A stretch of 64,000 nt of DNA, from the NCBI RefSeq assembly GCF_028640845.1, contig NC_080543.1, positions 97,639,825 through 97,703,824 of the forward strand, given 5' to 3'. Positions within the stretch are counted from its first letter, which is position 1; each line of letters starts with the position of its first letter. Under the pieces are notes generated by a model. It was not told the origin of the DNA and did not search any database. It saw only the letters and a program-made list of their open reading frames with translations. This document shows positions 1 to 12,149 of this stretch, one piece after another. Source of the stretch: Ahaetulla prasina (taxonomy: Eukaryota; Chordata; Lepidosauria; Squamata; Colubridae). The translations under genes were made by a program, and so were the position numbers.

Positions 1-552
1 CCCAGAGCCACCCCCTGCTCGCCGCCTGCCTCAACCGGGTCGGGGAATGCACCATTCCCTGACACCAGTCTTGTCCCGGAGCCGTCGCCCGCTCTTCCTT
101 CGCCACGCAGCATATTTATTTATTTATTTATTTATTTTATTTTATTTTATTTTATTTATTAATTAAATTTTTATATTTAATTAATATTTATTTATTAATT
201 AAATTTTTATACCGCCCTTCTTCCGAAGGACTCAGGGCAGCCACCATTGCTGCTTGTTCCATGCACTGACTGCGCAAGCGCACACCGTTTATTTCATTTA
301 TTTATCAGCGGTAGGTTGGGTGTGCGCTTGTGCAGCCGGTGCATAGAACAAGGCGGAATATTCAAGGAGAGCAACTCTGGTAACTTTTGGACCCTTGCCT
401 TTCCTGGCAGCCAGCCGCTGGAGGAAAGTAAGTATATGCCGCCTGGTGAAGGAAGAGCGGGCAGTGGCTCCGGGACAAAGCTGGTGTCGGGGAATGGTGC
501 ATTCCCTGACCCGGTTGAGGAGGCGGTGAGCAGGAGGCAACTCTGGGGCCTC
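1..552. repeat. Inverted repeat pair, about 100 bp arms
   Basis: Bases about 5-110 are the reverse complement, with few mismatches, of about 440-552. Both arms contain the core GGGAATGGTGCATTCCC or its near variant, itself almost palindromic. A third short direct copy of the core lies at 652-682. About 330 bp separate the arms. The left arm is cut by the window edge, so the true end is unknown. Family not recognised. Confidence 0.75.
117..245 (-). repeat. L2-type LINE/SINE 3' tail
   Basis: Read on the minus strand this is the motif CCGCCCTGAGTCCTTCGG variant followed by GGCGGTATAAAAAT and an A/T-rich microsatellite. It matches the end of the L2 LINE at 62830-62870 in this same window. It sits in the loop of the inverted repeat above. 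Confidence 0.65.
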
Positions 553-777
553 AGGGAATGGGGCGTCCTTGGGCCCCGGCTCCTGACCAAAGGCGAAGGG
601 CGAACAGGCGGCGAGTGGACGGTGAGTGGGCGGCAGCTCCGAGAAAGGCCGAGTTGGGGAATGGTGCATTCCCTGACCCCGTTGAGGCAGGTGGTGGCTC
701 CAGGTTCTCCCTCTAGGGAGAACAGGTGGCGAGGGAAAGGGAAAAGGCAAAATAGAAATTAATTTTTTTCCCCTACT

Positions 778-905
778 GGGTTCTGTGGGCATGGCTTGGT
801 GGGGGGGGGTTGTGACTGAGTGGACATGGCTGTGAGTGACATTGAGTTGGCCACGCCCACTCAGTCACAGGACACACCCACCCACCAAGCCACACCCACA
901 GAACA
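778..905. mobile_element. Foldback non-autonomous DNA element
   Basis: GTTCTGTGGGCATGGCTTGG at the left is answered by CCAAGCCACACCCACAGAAC at the right, and an inner stretch (GTGACTGAGTGG / CCACTCAGTCAC) also pairs, so most of the segment can fold on itself. A related unit is seen near 2935-2990. There is no coding capacity. The class is not certain; the structure suggests a MITE. Confidence 0.6.
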
Positions 906-936
906 GGTAGCAAAAAATTTTAGATTTCACCCCTGC

Positions 937-1270
937 CTTGCACATACGTGCTAGTCGTTCCCGACTAGGGGGCGGTGTTCATCTCCGTTTCAAAACTAAA
1001 GAGCCAGCTCTGTCCAAAGATGTCTCTGTGATCATGTGGCCGGCATGACTCAACGCCAAAGGCGCACAGAACGCCGTTACCTTCCCACCAAAGGTGGTCC
1101 CTATTTTTCTACTTGCATTTTTTACGTGCTTTCAAACTGCTAGGTTGGTAGAAGCTGGGACAAGTAACGGGAGCTCACCCCATCACGTGGCACTAGGGAT
1201 TCGAACTGCTGAACTGCCAACCTTTCGATCGACAAGCTCAGTGTCTTAGCCACTAAACCACCACGTCCCT
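937..1270 (-). mobile_element. tRNA-derived SINE (Sauria-type)
   Basis: On the minus strand the head begins with a run like GGGACGTGGTGGTTTAGTGG and carries an A box (TAGTGGCTAAG) and a B box (AGTTCGAATCC), the two internal RNA polymerase III promoter boxes. A body of about 250 bp follows, of the kind common in snakes and lizards. It looks nearly full length and only modestly diverged. The family name is from memory. Confidence 0.75.
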
Positions 1271-1536
1271 TCAGTCACCATAACAGGAAGCCAAATTTCA
1301 CTTATTAATAAGCCTTACTATTACAGAGAAATTATGATTTATGCATGCCATATTCCTCTTTAGTACCAGGTCAATAACTATATGAGACTGAGGATCATGT
1401 CCAGCCCAACTGTTAGAAAATCTAACAATCATTAAACCCTTACTTTCTGAAGCTGTTTTGTGGAGAAGATTTAAAGATCCTTCAGTTTTCTGTAGCATCC
1501 TGATAGCTGTCTCAAGCGCTCAGGAAGTCTCTAGGG

Positions 1537-1824
1537 CGGTGATGGCGAACTTTTTTGGCATCAAGTGCCCACACCGGAACATATGTGTGCGCGAGCGCGC
1601 ATGTGCGCCGCAGTCCTGGGAAACCTGAAGACCAGCTGGCCAGTGCGGATGTGCATGCCAGCCACCTGGTCTTTGGGTTTCCGGCACATGCATGACCACC
1701 GGACAGCTGGTCTTTGTACATGCTGGAGCATCAGAAATCGAAGACCAGGTGGCTGGTGTGCGTGTCCATAGAGAGGGCTCTGTGTGCCACCTCTGGCACA
1801 TGTGCCATAGAGTCACCATCACAG
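1537..1824. mobile_element. hAT-like non-autonomous element
   Basis: Ends CGGTGATGG and CCATCACAG are inverted repeats. The flanks CTCTAGGG (1529-1536) and TTCTAGGG (1825-1832) match at 7 of 8 bases, as expected of an 8-bp hAT target duplication. The inside is rich in GTGTGCGC-like and CATGTGCC-like runs, and short open frames in it are chance. A truncated relative lies at 58325-58578. Confidence 0.7.
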
Positions 1825-2869
1825 TTCTAGGGAGAGTGGATAAAAAGGCTTTGGGTCTGCTAATGAGCTAAAAGAAAAACCAACATGTCAGCTAACATCC
1901 TGCTCCACACATCTATCTGTGGGGATAAATAAGGATGAAGTGGGCTGGACATGATCCCCTCCCTTGGCATATTTAAGAACTCTGAGATTTCTATATCAGC
2001 TTTCACAATAGCCAATTTCCTTTACAGTTGGCAGCATTTATTAACTCATTTATTTTTGAAAACCCAGACAACATATTTTTTCCAATTATCACACTGCTGA
2101 GTTCCCATCACCATCACCCTTATTATTATGCTCCTTTCAAGTTTTTTTTATTTTTATTATCATTTTATTTTGGTAAAACTGGTGGGCACAAAGTAAAAGT
2201 CTTTTACAGTTTCACTACTGATATTGTGTAATTTTTCCGATTAAAATATTGCTGTTTGGAGAAATGCTATATCTTAATCCTTAGGTTGGTTTCAAAAAAT
2301 ATTTCCATGTGACAGAAACTGGATTATTTGGTTATTTTAAGCAATTGTTAAGGAAACAAAGGCAACTTTACCACAATATTGAGCAAACCAAATGGCTGAG
2401 AATGCTTTCCAAAAAAAACAAGCAATAATGAAAAAAAAAATCGTGTTTCTAAGAGTTCCATAATGCAATATCGCTACAAAAAATGTTCGAAAAATTACAG
2501 CTTAAAAACATTACTGAATAATAATGTTAGTAAAGGTTTTCATTAAAATCATCTCAAGTGCTAAAGATTAAATGACAGGGATATGACACGCTGCAGAAAA
2601 GGGTGTGTCTGTTGCTTCACAGCTCAATCTTCCATATATGCATGCTCTTTTTCTGTCTTGGGTTGCATTGGATTTGGGATAACTTTAGCATTTCTCTAGA
2701 AATATCCAAAAACAAAACAAAACCTTTTTTTAAAAATCAGAGCAAGTCAACTGCATTATAGATCCAACCAATTTTAATTCTAACATTTTCATTAATATCA
2801 TAGGAAACAAGGACTTCAATGCTTGGGATGTTGCTAATGAAAATGCTGGGGCTCTTTGTTTCTCTCGCA

Positions 2870-3298
2870 CAGGGGTGGGGAACCATGGCCTTTTTATGGC
2901 TTGTGGACCATTGGTTGGATTCAATTTTTTTTACTACCGGTCCTGTGGGCGTGGCTTGGTGGGTATGGCATGGCTTGGTGGGTGTGGCAGGGGAAGGATA
3001 TTGTAAAATCTCCATTCCCACCCCACTCCAAGGGAAGGATACTTCAAAATGCCCATTTCCTCCCAATAAGCTGGGACTCGGGAGACAGAGAATAGATGGG
3101 GGCAGCACCAGAGGTGGTATTTACCGGTTCTCCGAACTATTCATAATTTCTGCCACTGGTTCTCCAGAACTGGTCAGAACCTGCTGAATACCACCTTTGT
3201 TGTGGACTTCACCTCCCAGAATTTCTGAGCCAGTTGGCTCAGGAATTCTGGGAGCTGAAGTCCACAAGTCATAAAAGGGCCATGGCTCCCCATATCTG
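2870..3298. mobile_element. hAT-like element with nested foldbacks
   Basis: Terminal repeats CAGGGGTGGGGAACCATGG and, inverted, CAGATATGGGGAGCCATGG. The 8-bp flanks CTCTCGCA and ATCTAGCA agree at 6 positions. Inside are a small element with ends GGTGGTATT/AATACCACC (about 3112-3198) and a palindrome around 3200-3285 (TGTGGACTTC ... GAAGTCCACA), related to the foldback at 55686-55816. Confidence 0.65.
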
Positions 3299-6200
3299 AT
3301 CTAGCAGTAACACCTTTTTGCCTTTCCTTTTGCCTTGCAGATATAATTTCTCATACTTAAAAAATTACGAGTAAATTTAGAGCTAAATGTTTAAAGACAA
3401 AAAGAATTAGAATGTTGTACAAACTTGGCAGATGAGATACTTGTTTTGTAATAAGGAAGGAATTACTGTAAATTTGGACCCTTGAGAATATGTGATCATA
3501 CAATATTTGCTTAGTTTCATGGTAGCTCCACTAAAAACAACACAGAGAAAAGATTGAGGAATTATTTACCAATGAGTGTTTGCATATGCTCAAATATTAG
3601 TCACATTTGATATCTTCCGGGATACAATGTAATAGGTATTAGGAAATTTTTTTTATTTAATCCTTTTCTGTAGGATTAATTACATCATACTTTTGTTAAA
3701 GACATGGGCGTCACAGTCTACTTTGAAATTTGAACAAACATTCATTTTTCTGTATTATGTTTCCCTTCAGTGTATACATGATGGCAAACTCATTTCTCCT
3801 TGCAACATTAAATACTAATAGTCAGTTCCAATGCAATACATGCATACATCTAAATTGTCACAGCCTAGCCCATGCACATTCACTGGGCTGAAACCTAAGT
3901 ATGGATACTGATGTATAATGACAATTTCTTAATCCTAAACATGGAGTAGCTTTAAATGGAATATATTTCTTTGAAAAACTATGTGATTTAAATATGAGTT
4001 TTATTACATATACACTAAATATATTTTACTGCAAGTTTTGAATATAAGTATGTCTATTGGAAACATTGTATGGGGAAAGTTGGCCATCTCTGGGCCACAT
4101 TACCTTTTATATTCTATTGCTTTCTCCCTCCCCTCCTTTAGGAATAAGGTGAGACCACAAATGGACAAGAGGTTGATGTGAAATTCAGAAATACTTTAAT
4201 TTAATCCAATTTATTCTAGAAACAATCCAGTTTGACAATTCTTGGTTTCACAGCAAGACATTGGAAAACCAGAGCTCCATAGGCAAAACACTTTTATTTT
4301 TCATTAAACTTTAATTGAATTTTCAGGCAAGGGACTGAATCATACTGAACTTCACAGAAATTAAACAAAGATGTTCCACCTCAGATTGTCTAGTTGTTTG
4401 GGAACAGAATGTGATAAAATATGCTTAAAACATTTAGTTTCTCTACCATCTTAAGATGTATATTTAAAATTCAGTTGGAAGGCTTCAAACTCTTATGGTT
4501 CCAAAGACTCCAGTGGCTGTTTTTTGTTCATGCTATCCATTGAGATTTTCTGCATCCTTAAAAGGGCTTGATTATGTTGTAAGATGAATTATTGTGATTT
4601 TTTATGATAGGTGAAAGAGCTGCCTTGTTGTTGAATAAAAGCTCTGAGAAGGAAGTTGTTTTAACAAAAGGTTCTTTAGAAGTGTTTTGCTTTTCGATGA
4701 ACAATGCGATAACTTGGCTTCTTCCTGAAGGTCTAGTTTAAAGAGCTCTCCACCCGTGTATGCGCTGGCCCAAAACTCCTTTAACATAGTATTTTCTGTC
4801 CCTACTTTCCAGAGGATGGTACTATCATTATTTATAGTGTATTGATGCAATTAAAGATAAAATCAGTGAATTTCCACAGCTTTCTTTACTGCTTTTCAGA
4901 AAATATCACAAAGGAAAACATTTTTAGTTGCTCTCCTTAAGGTATGATGGAACTCAAGGAAAGGTAAGTTTTGACAGATGGCTAGATATATATTTGTCAA
5001 AGGTTATGCTACCCCTGGTAAAAGTGTTGGTGTAAAGGCCTTCAGACAGAGGTATAGATAATGTGAAATAATCCAGAGTAATGAATCCATGGAAAAATAC
5101 CAAAGATTTAAAGGTTTAGCAGGCCAGGCCTAGTTAATACTTGGACAAGAGACCTTTAGCCAAAAATGTTTTGAAAAAGACCATGACAGACCGATTCCAT
5201 ATTGTTACCAACAGAATAATATGGGCATTTAGTGCTATAAAAATGATAATTTAAAGAACTAAAAAAATATATCTGTTTTTCACATTTTAAACCACCCATC
5301 TCCCTCAGAGGGGGAGACTATTGACAATATAATAGGTAGTTGTAGAAAAATTGTCCGGGGAGATAAATAGGAAAAAAATACATTGAAAATTTAAAAAATA
5401 TGAATTTCATGTGCAAAAGTATTGGTATGATCATGTGTTGAAAAAAGAGTCCAGAATACCATGTAAAAAAATTAATGAAATATCTAGAATGCAACATGCC
5501 AAACATCGTAGTATTTAAAAGCACATATAGTGCACATGTGGCAATACCAAGTGACAAAGTACTGAAAAGAAAAGAAACCAGGAAAATTTAACCTCAGGAT
5601 TTTAAAAAATGACAACGTAAATTATAGAATAATCTTCAGTGTCTGGAACATTCAACAAAGTGACAGAACATTGACTATGGATTAACACTTGAGTTCGAAA
5701 AGAATGGGACTTTTAGGGTTTATAGAGACCCAATAGCAGAAATTACTCAAAGAAATTGTGCTTCAAGATATCTTTGAAGTTGGATACCATATATAAATGA
5801 TAGTCAATAGATATCAATCAATCCTTCAATATGAAACTTTGGCAATAACTTTGGTAACAGAATCAAGGTTCTTCAGACCATATATAGCCTAAAGCCATAT
5901 TTGCAAAACCTATTAAAATGTTAATTATCAACATTAACTATTTTCTCATCCAGATCAACTATTTATTCCCATAACGGGAAGATCCAAGTAAAAAAAAAAA
6001 GGAAGGCAGTCCAGACATATAATACATGCAATGAAAACTTTAAGCAATCAAGTGAGAATCCATATTCCCAAACTTCATGAATTTTCTCCATGCAATTCTT
6101 TTTCTTGCAGTATGATTCATACATTTTAAATTGCAAGCTTCAGGGCAGGAGCTGTATAATTATGGAGCTTTGTATGCTGCTTACAGGAGCCTCTTTGGCA

Positions 6201-6640
6201 GAAGAACTAGATATCCTTATAGAAATGTTGGTATATTTCCTTAGTTTTAAGTCTTCAGGAAGAAAACACCGGCACATTTGTAAAAATAATAAAAAAAAGA
6301 TTTCCAGAACTGCTGTAAATTGACACTAGCTAAATCAATTCACAACCTCTTGTTCCATTTCTCTGTGACATTTTCAAAAAACTGTGTGTAAATCAGGCAT
6401 GTTCCAGGATGCAGCCTGATACTTTTGACCTTTGTTCACAGACATATGATTTCTCTTTTTAAAAGCCAAATTGTTCTTGTCTATTTGCCCAAAATTAGTA
6501 TTCACGGCTTCTGGAAATAAAATCCAAGTTTCATTTCTGGGAACCAAAGCTGTAGTTTGAAGGACTTAATATACCATTGTAGCATTGAATATTAGCTATG
6601 ATTGCCAATAATGCTCTCTATTTATTTAAGTCAAGATTAG
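3299..6640. other. AT-rich intergenic stretch, no gene seen
   Basis: I see no exon with convincing splice sites and no long frame. About 4200-4860 read on the minus strand gives an 82-codon open frame at 4602-4850 with in-frame stops beyond it. It could be an old pseudogene or transposon piece, but I do not recognise it. A 5S-like fragment at 5112-5155 is listed separately. Confidence 0.5.
5112..5155 (+). repeat. 5S rRNA-derived fragment
   Basis: The run GGCCAGGCCTAGTTAATACT followed by TGGACAAGAGACC resembles the internal control region of vertebrate 5S rRNA (GGCCTGGTTAGTACTTGG, then ATGGGAGACC). The rest of a 5S gene is absent, so this is a decayed pseudogene or the head of a 5S-type SINE. 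It is not a functional rRNA gene. Confidence 0.55.
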
Positions 6641-6644
6641 GGTA

Positions 6645-6800
6645 AATAATTGGTCTAGTGGTTAAGACACCAAGCTAAAAATCAGGAGACTGTGAGTTCT
6701 AGTTGTGCCTTAGGCATGAACGCCAACTGGGTGACTTTGGGACAGTCACATTCTCTCAGCCCACGATGTCAGGCTTGGGTGAAAAGATGATCAGTAAATT
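6645..6800 (+). mobile_element. tRNA-derived SINE fragment
   Basis: TGGTCTAGTGGTTAAGACAC (A-box region) and GTGAGTTCTAGTTGTGCC (degenerate B box) are followed by a body containing GGGTGACTTTGGGACAGTCAC-like sequence. It is a common squamate SINE of MIR/CORE style. A partial same-sense copy lies at about 14775-14880 and a minus-strand copy at about 47870-48010. Confidence 0.65.
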
Positions 6801-7220
6801 CCTGCCGCAATCAATGGATCAACATGTGGTTAAAACAAAACAAGTGGACCCTGCACTTACAGGAAAATGCTAGGAAGAAAAAACATGTCTTAATGAAATT
6901 TGTTTTTATTAGAAGGACATACCAGGACATAAGAGGATAAGATCAGGAATAAACCAAGAATACCACTGCTAGCTGAAGGAAAAAGACAGCACTGAGGAGA
7001 CTGGAAGTTGGATGAGCTGGTGGGATATGCTATGCTGGCAACTGATAAAAGCTGATATACTCAAGCTGTTTCCCAAATAAAATCACTCCGACATTCCTTC
7101 AGATTTTGTCTCACTCAAACTGAGAATGTTTATTTATTTATCATCTCACCGATACTTCAAAGCTTATTCCAAAAAATCTTAGACACAATGAAGTGACTAC
7201 TCCAAGTATTTCCAATTTGT

Positions 7221-7300
7221 CTTCCTTCCTTCCTTCCTTCCTTCCTTCCTTCCTTCCTTCCTTCCTTCCTTCCTTCCTTCCTTCCTTCCTTCCTTTCTTT
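7221..7300. repeat. (CTTC)n microsatellite
   Basis: About 19 nearly perfect copies of CTTC, ending in a slightly degenerate TTTC. Confidence 0.95.
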
Positions 7301-7755
7301 GACTGTTTCATTTGCCCAACTAGCTAATTTGAGCTTAGGAGTTGTATTAAATTATTTGGATCAAAAATATTGTCTATCCTTTCTGTAAATGGAAATTCCA
7401 GCACTAAACTTAAAACCAGTACATTTGCCATTCAAATAGCTGGCCATCTAGTTGGCTATTAGTGTCATCTTAGTTCAATAAATCTTAATTAAATAAACAA
7501 CATTATTGGTATTTCTAAAATCCTATTTACTATTGTCCATATGTTGTCAGTCATGTTTGATGCCTTCAGTTTCATATTTGATAAAAAATCCAATGCATAT
7601 ACTGTAAAAATGACATAATACGTATTAGATGCAAGTTGACTATATCTAACTAGCAGAATAATTATTAGATAAATACATAACCCATTCCAATAGTCTGTTT
7701 TATATGTATTAATGACAACTTCTTCCCCCTTTTCTCCAAGTTTAGGTGAAACTAT

Positions 7756-8343
7756 TTTAGGAAGTTAGCACTCACCCCTCTCCTAGAAGAATGAAATATT
7801 TTAGAAAATATTAAAAAGGGCAGAATATTATATTTCCCTGGATGAGAAATGGAGAAACCTGTTTTAAAGACAAAGCAGCTTTCTGCTCCCACAGCTTTGT
7901 CAGTGGGCGAGAGGCAGAAATTCATTCCCCCCACCTTTGTCAATGGACCATCATCTGCAACACAATAGAACCCATCTAGCAACAGAAACTCACCATGTGG
8001 CAAGGCTCAAGCAAGCTTGAGAGACAACCTACAAAGTTAGCTAAGACCCCTAGACCACTGGGAGTTTGACAATCAATCAGGATACATTTCTTATACAGAA
8101 ACAGGAAACACTAAGGTGGGGCCCCACAGAGAGTATAAACTCAGGCACTCAGCATCTTGGATTCTTCTTCTTTCTTTTTTGGTTCTTCACCCAACACCTT
8201 GAAGCATGTGATCGCCTTTTCTGTTCAGGAACTCAAGGCATGTGATTCCTGTCCACCATTAAACCATCTTTTTAAGCATTCTCCATGTTTCCAGTGTCTT
8301 TTTCCCACTTGGAACTGAAGGCAGATGGACATTTCTTCCAACA
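7756..8343 (+). mobile_element. Solo LTR (copy A)
   Basis: 588 bp, starting TTTAGGAA (a decayed TGTAGGAA) and ending TTCCAACA, flanked by a perfect 4-bp duplication CTAT (7752-7755 and 8344-8347). The inside has a TATA-like AGTATAAACTC near 8135 and ATTAAA near 8260, the promoter and poly(A)-signal layout of an LTR. There is no primer-binding site or coding sequence next to it, so the internal part was lost by LTR-LTR recombination. It is the inverted relative of 9456-9963. Confidence 0.85.
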
Positions 8344-9455
8344 CTATAATTAAGATGTTTTGAGAAAAATTAATGACATAATATGCCAAATTCACAGCTT
8401 TCAATAGTAATTATAGGTGGAATAACTTGGTAGCCTGACAGCTTTGTCCTGTTACAATATTGAGATTTTTCTTAGTAAACATTCAAATGCACAATACGTT
8501 TACGAGAATGGGCTGGACTAATAAGATGACTATTTCCTTTATTCATGAAGTGGTCACTTGAGACCACTCCAGGATCTATAGTGGTTTGGCTGAGATCATG
8601 GGCAAAATAACTTTTTTGCATCATGTTCAAAACAGCAAGTTCATGCTAAAGAATGACTATCAAGAGCAAGCAAGTTAGCTCCTTGAGGAACCATCAATTG
8701 GTCACTGAATAAACAAGTTATGAACCACTACTTACAAGTCACAGAGGCTGTGGTGCTAAGCCAAAATTAAGCAAACCATAGTGAACCTGGCTAAACATGA
8801 CGTCAAAGGGTATTGTTGGATGAATAAATTTCTGATGAAATTTGAGATGTTTTCACTATTTAGAACAACCCTGTTCTCTCTTTTAAGCCATACAATGGCA
8901 AGATACTTTCTCACACTGTCTTCTGTGCTGTGGGTTGCCATTCTGGATTGTTCTGATTCTATTTCCAGTTCAGAAACTGGGCAAAAATAAATAACACTCC
9001 TCTTTTGTTCTACCACTTTTCCCCCATGATTGTTTTCCAGATACATTTGCCTAGGATTAAATAGTTAACCATATATGAAAAGGTATCAGGAAAACAATCA
9101 CTTATGAACACCCATAGTTAAGTATAAAAGAATGGAAAAACATGGCTTTATTTATCTTTTTTTTAAACAGCAGATGAAGCAGAAGTTTTATATTAAAAGA
9201 TGTAAACAGCATAAATTCAATCCTGTAATACAGCAAGAACTTGTCTTGAAAAGTAGATAAGACTTCTTGACGTTGACTTCTGGAATGTCCCTAGGGTTTC
9301 ATGAGAACTTGATGGACTCTATGAGAAATTAAAAGAAAAAACAATCAGAGAAACGCAGCCAATTTTCTATCACTTTGCTTCTTAATTTAAGTTTCTGGGA
9401 AATTGTTAACTAACTGGTTCCACAGGCTGAAGTTTGAAACCTCACTGGTTTGGAT
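8344..9455. other. Spacer between two solo LTRs, no gene seen
   Basis: AT-rich sequence with no recognisable domain or exon. It is not the internal part of a retroelement: the LTRs on each side face opposite ways and have different target duplications. Confidence 0.6.
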
Positions 9456-9963
9456 TGTTGGAAGAAATATCCATCTGGGTTCAGTTCCAAGTGGGGACAA
9501 AGACACTGGAAACATGGAGGCTGCTTGGAAAGATGGTTTAATGGTGGTCAGGATCACATGGCTTGAGATCCTGAACAGAAAAAGGGCTGAGATCCTGTGT
9601 GCTCCCTGGTTTTATGCTTTTTCTGAGCTTTGAACTTTCTGGGGCACAGGAAGAGTACCCTGATTGGCTGTCAAACTCCCAGGGGTGGGGGTCTTAGCTA
9701 GCCTTGTAGGTTGTCCCTCAAGCTTGCCTGAGCCTTGCCATGTGGTGAGTTTCAGTTCTATTGTGTTGCAAATGATGGGGGGATTGAGTGAGCTTGGCTG
9801 AAGCCTTAATTGCCCATTGACAAAGGTGGGGAGTGGCAGGAAGTTGCTTTGACTTTAAAACATGTTTCTCCATTTCTCATTCAGGGAAATATATTCTGCC
9901 TTTTAAATATTTTCTAAAATATTTTCATTCTTCTAGGAGGGGGGTGGGTGCTAAATTCCTACA
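9456..9963 (-). mobile_element. Solo LTR (copy B, inverted)
   Basis: 508 bp, the reverse complement of the 7756-8343 family. On the + strand it runs TGTTGGAA ... TTCCTACA, with a perfect 4-bp duplication GGAT on each side (9452-9455 and 9964-9967). It is shorter than copy A and differs from it over the promoter half, so the two are independent insertions from a diverged family. Confidence 0.85.
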
Positions 9964-10269
9964 GGATGATACAAAACTTTTTATTGAGCATTAACAGAAA
10001 GAACAATTGCAAAGTTACATGGCTGTTTTATGTCTTTAGATTTATTCTCAAATTTTATATCCATGACATTTGACACTCACACACCCACACCCACACGCCC
10101 TGCCCGCATGCTTACAGGGCAGAAACTATTTGCCACCATAGGCCTGATTGTGTTTATCATTTTGAAATTGGGTTGTCCTTATCTTGAACCTTGCAAACAG
10201 GTTCAAGTTTTCCATGAAGTCTTAGGTGTATTTATTTTATGGGAGCAACTGAAATCCTCCCAATCCGTT

Positions 10270-10432
10270 TGATAAAGATGGGAGATTAAAAGCACGTATT
10301 CGTAACCATCTCATGTATTCATACCCGTGTTTATACATTTCATGTATTCACAATCATGCTTATACTTCTTCTGTAATCGTATATATGCTTGACAAAATAA
10401 AATAAAATAAAAAATAAATAAAAAATACTGTA
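10270..10432 (+). repeat. Probable LINE 3' end (CR1/L3-like)
   Basis: Ends with GTATATATGCTTGACAAAAT and an AAAT-rich tail. This is like the 3' end of the CR1/L3 copies at 16530 and 36845 read on their coding strand (TTGACAAATAAATA). Only the tail is recognisable. Confidence 0.45.
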
Positions 10433-10439
10433 CTTGTTT

Positions 10440-11230
10440 CAAACGAGGATCCGGCCGTTGCTTTGACAAGTTTCTCCAAAGTCACATCTGGGAGGGGCAG
10501 AGATTTTGAGCCTGGATCGCCTCCTAAGAGGGAGGTCACAAGGTCGGGCATCGCTGCCTCCGTCCTCCAGCTTCTCCGCCTTCAACCGCCGACCGCGCGG
10601 ATCCCCTCCCCCGAACTCCCTCCCTCCTTCTCCCCCCCCCCTCCAAGTCCTGCGCGCCATCAAGCTGGCAGGAGCGAGGCTGAGATAATTCCGGGGGCGG
10701 AGCTTTCCTCGCGCCTCTCTGCCTGAGGCGAGACGGGGGAAAGTTGACGCCTGGGGTAGCCCAGGTGAGGAGGCTCGTTCTGCCGGCGCGCTGGAGTCCG
10801 GGTAAGGCCTGGAAGATGGCGGGACAGTTAGGATGTTTTTTGCGGCGGGGGGGGGGGGGCGAGAGCGGGGCTCCGTTTTGCGCGCCAGGGGATCATTTGG
10901 CTGAGGTGTTCGCGGGGGGATGGTGGAGAAGCGCGGAGCAATATCGGTCCCGAGACTTTTCTTCAGCTGGAAGGAAGAGAGGGGACTCGCGGCGGACAAT
11001 TCGTCCCCGGTTTTTGTTTTTTTTTCCTTCCCCGAAAGGGAGTGACTCATCCCGTGGATGCCGGGCACTTCTCTCCTTCTCTCGCCCGGACATGTCAGCG
11101 ACCGACCGTCTGGAGCGACTTGCCTTTACCTCCTCCTGCCTTCGTTGGCAGGCAGGGGCACCTGATGTGCTCAACGGGGCACGTTTCTAGTTCCACCTCC
11201 GGCTCTTCGAAGGAGAATTCAGTGCATCTA
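10440..11230 (+). promoter_or_regulatory. IL1R1: CpG island, presumed IL1R1 promoter and exon 1
   Basis: GC- and CpG-rich against an AT-rich background, with no TATA box near the likely start. Two good donor sites, CCAG|GTGAGG (after 10764) and CCGG|GTAAGG (after 10801), could end a non-coding first exon that splices to the signal-peptide exon at 18526. That exon has an acceptor directly before its ATG, so an upstream non-coding exon is required. The open frames here on both strands are by-products of low stop density. It could also, or instead, serve an antisense transcript. Confidence 0.6.
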
Positions 11231-12149
11231 AACCTCATTTTAAAAAAGACGTAGAATGACTGTTTTATTCTTGGGTATTTCTTGCCGGACACTGGCCGTT
11301 GATATAATTTTCTCGACCCATTGATTTCTTTATTTTCATGGTTAAAGTCCGCTGGCTGCAGCTTTGATCTGGCATGGGTGTAAAGGGGGCTTGTTGATTT
11401 TGCTTTTACAGAGGACTTCCAGACGGTCAAAGAGTAACTTTTTATGACATACCAAAAGTCACAGCCTGACAAATCCAGGGTAAATCCTTTTAATTGTTCC
11501 TCTCTGGTCAAAAAGTGGGAAAGGGGAATGCGAGGTTCTGACTAATTCTACCTCATGATACAGAGTGCTCATAAAGTTGGCCGAAATATTTGTAGAAAGA
11601 GAATCATTTACAGGTTTATTTTTCCAATATGACATGTGGCTTGTGGTTTTATTTATTCTTTGATTTCGAATTTGCAATCTGGAGTTATATAAAAATGTTG
11701 AAAAGGAGAAATTATTTCTCATTTGCCTGGTAAAAAGCAAATGGGGTGAGAAAAAAATAACTAACTGATGATGGAAGAAACTATTCTTAACTGGGAATAT
11801 TGTCTCCTAGAAAATCCAAGGATTGCATTGTTAATGGATGTTTTTTAGAAATATAGTATTGCCAGTATGCTCTTTAGAAGTGAAGCCCAAACCTATTATT
11901 ATAGTGGTCCTAGTAAAGCCAATAAATATTTTTACTTTTCAGGCAGTTGCCCAGGATAGAAATTCCATGTCTCCAGGCTGAGATTATGATAGTTTATTGA
12001 CTGATATTTAATGTTTATTCCCATGTCAACAATGAAATACTTGACTGTGATCAAAGATATTGATTAATAATTGAAAGGTGTATAGAGAACATAATTAGAT
12101 TTTAATAAGTGGTACCTAATACCTGGTTTTGAAACCTTTGCTTTCTTTT
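11231..12149. other. Intronic stretch, nothing recognised
   Basis: AT-rich, no long frame, no clear repeat family. Confidence 0.5.

Noticed and set aside
298..792. Overlapping open frames of 98-171 codons on both strands
   Set aside because: They run through inverted repeats and GC-rich repeat DNA, with no domain and no conservation of frame between the repeat copies.
4602..4850. Minus-strand 82-codon frame as a gene
   Set aside because: Stops follow in the extended frame and no domain is recognised; at most an old pseudogene fragment.
5112..5155. Functional 5S rRNA gene
   Set aside because: Only the internal control region is recognisable; the 5' and 3' stems are absent.
7756..9963. One foldback retroelement with two LTRs
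   Set aside because: The LTRs face opposite directions and have different 4-bp target duplications, so they are separate insertions.
10439..11190. Long frames (up to 209 codons) in the CpG island
   Set aside because: High GC lowers stop density on both strands. The content is low-complexity Pro/Arg/Ser with no family signature.
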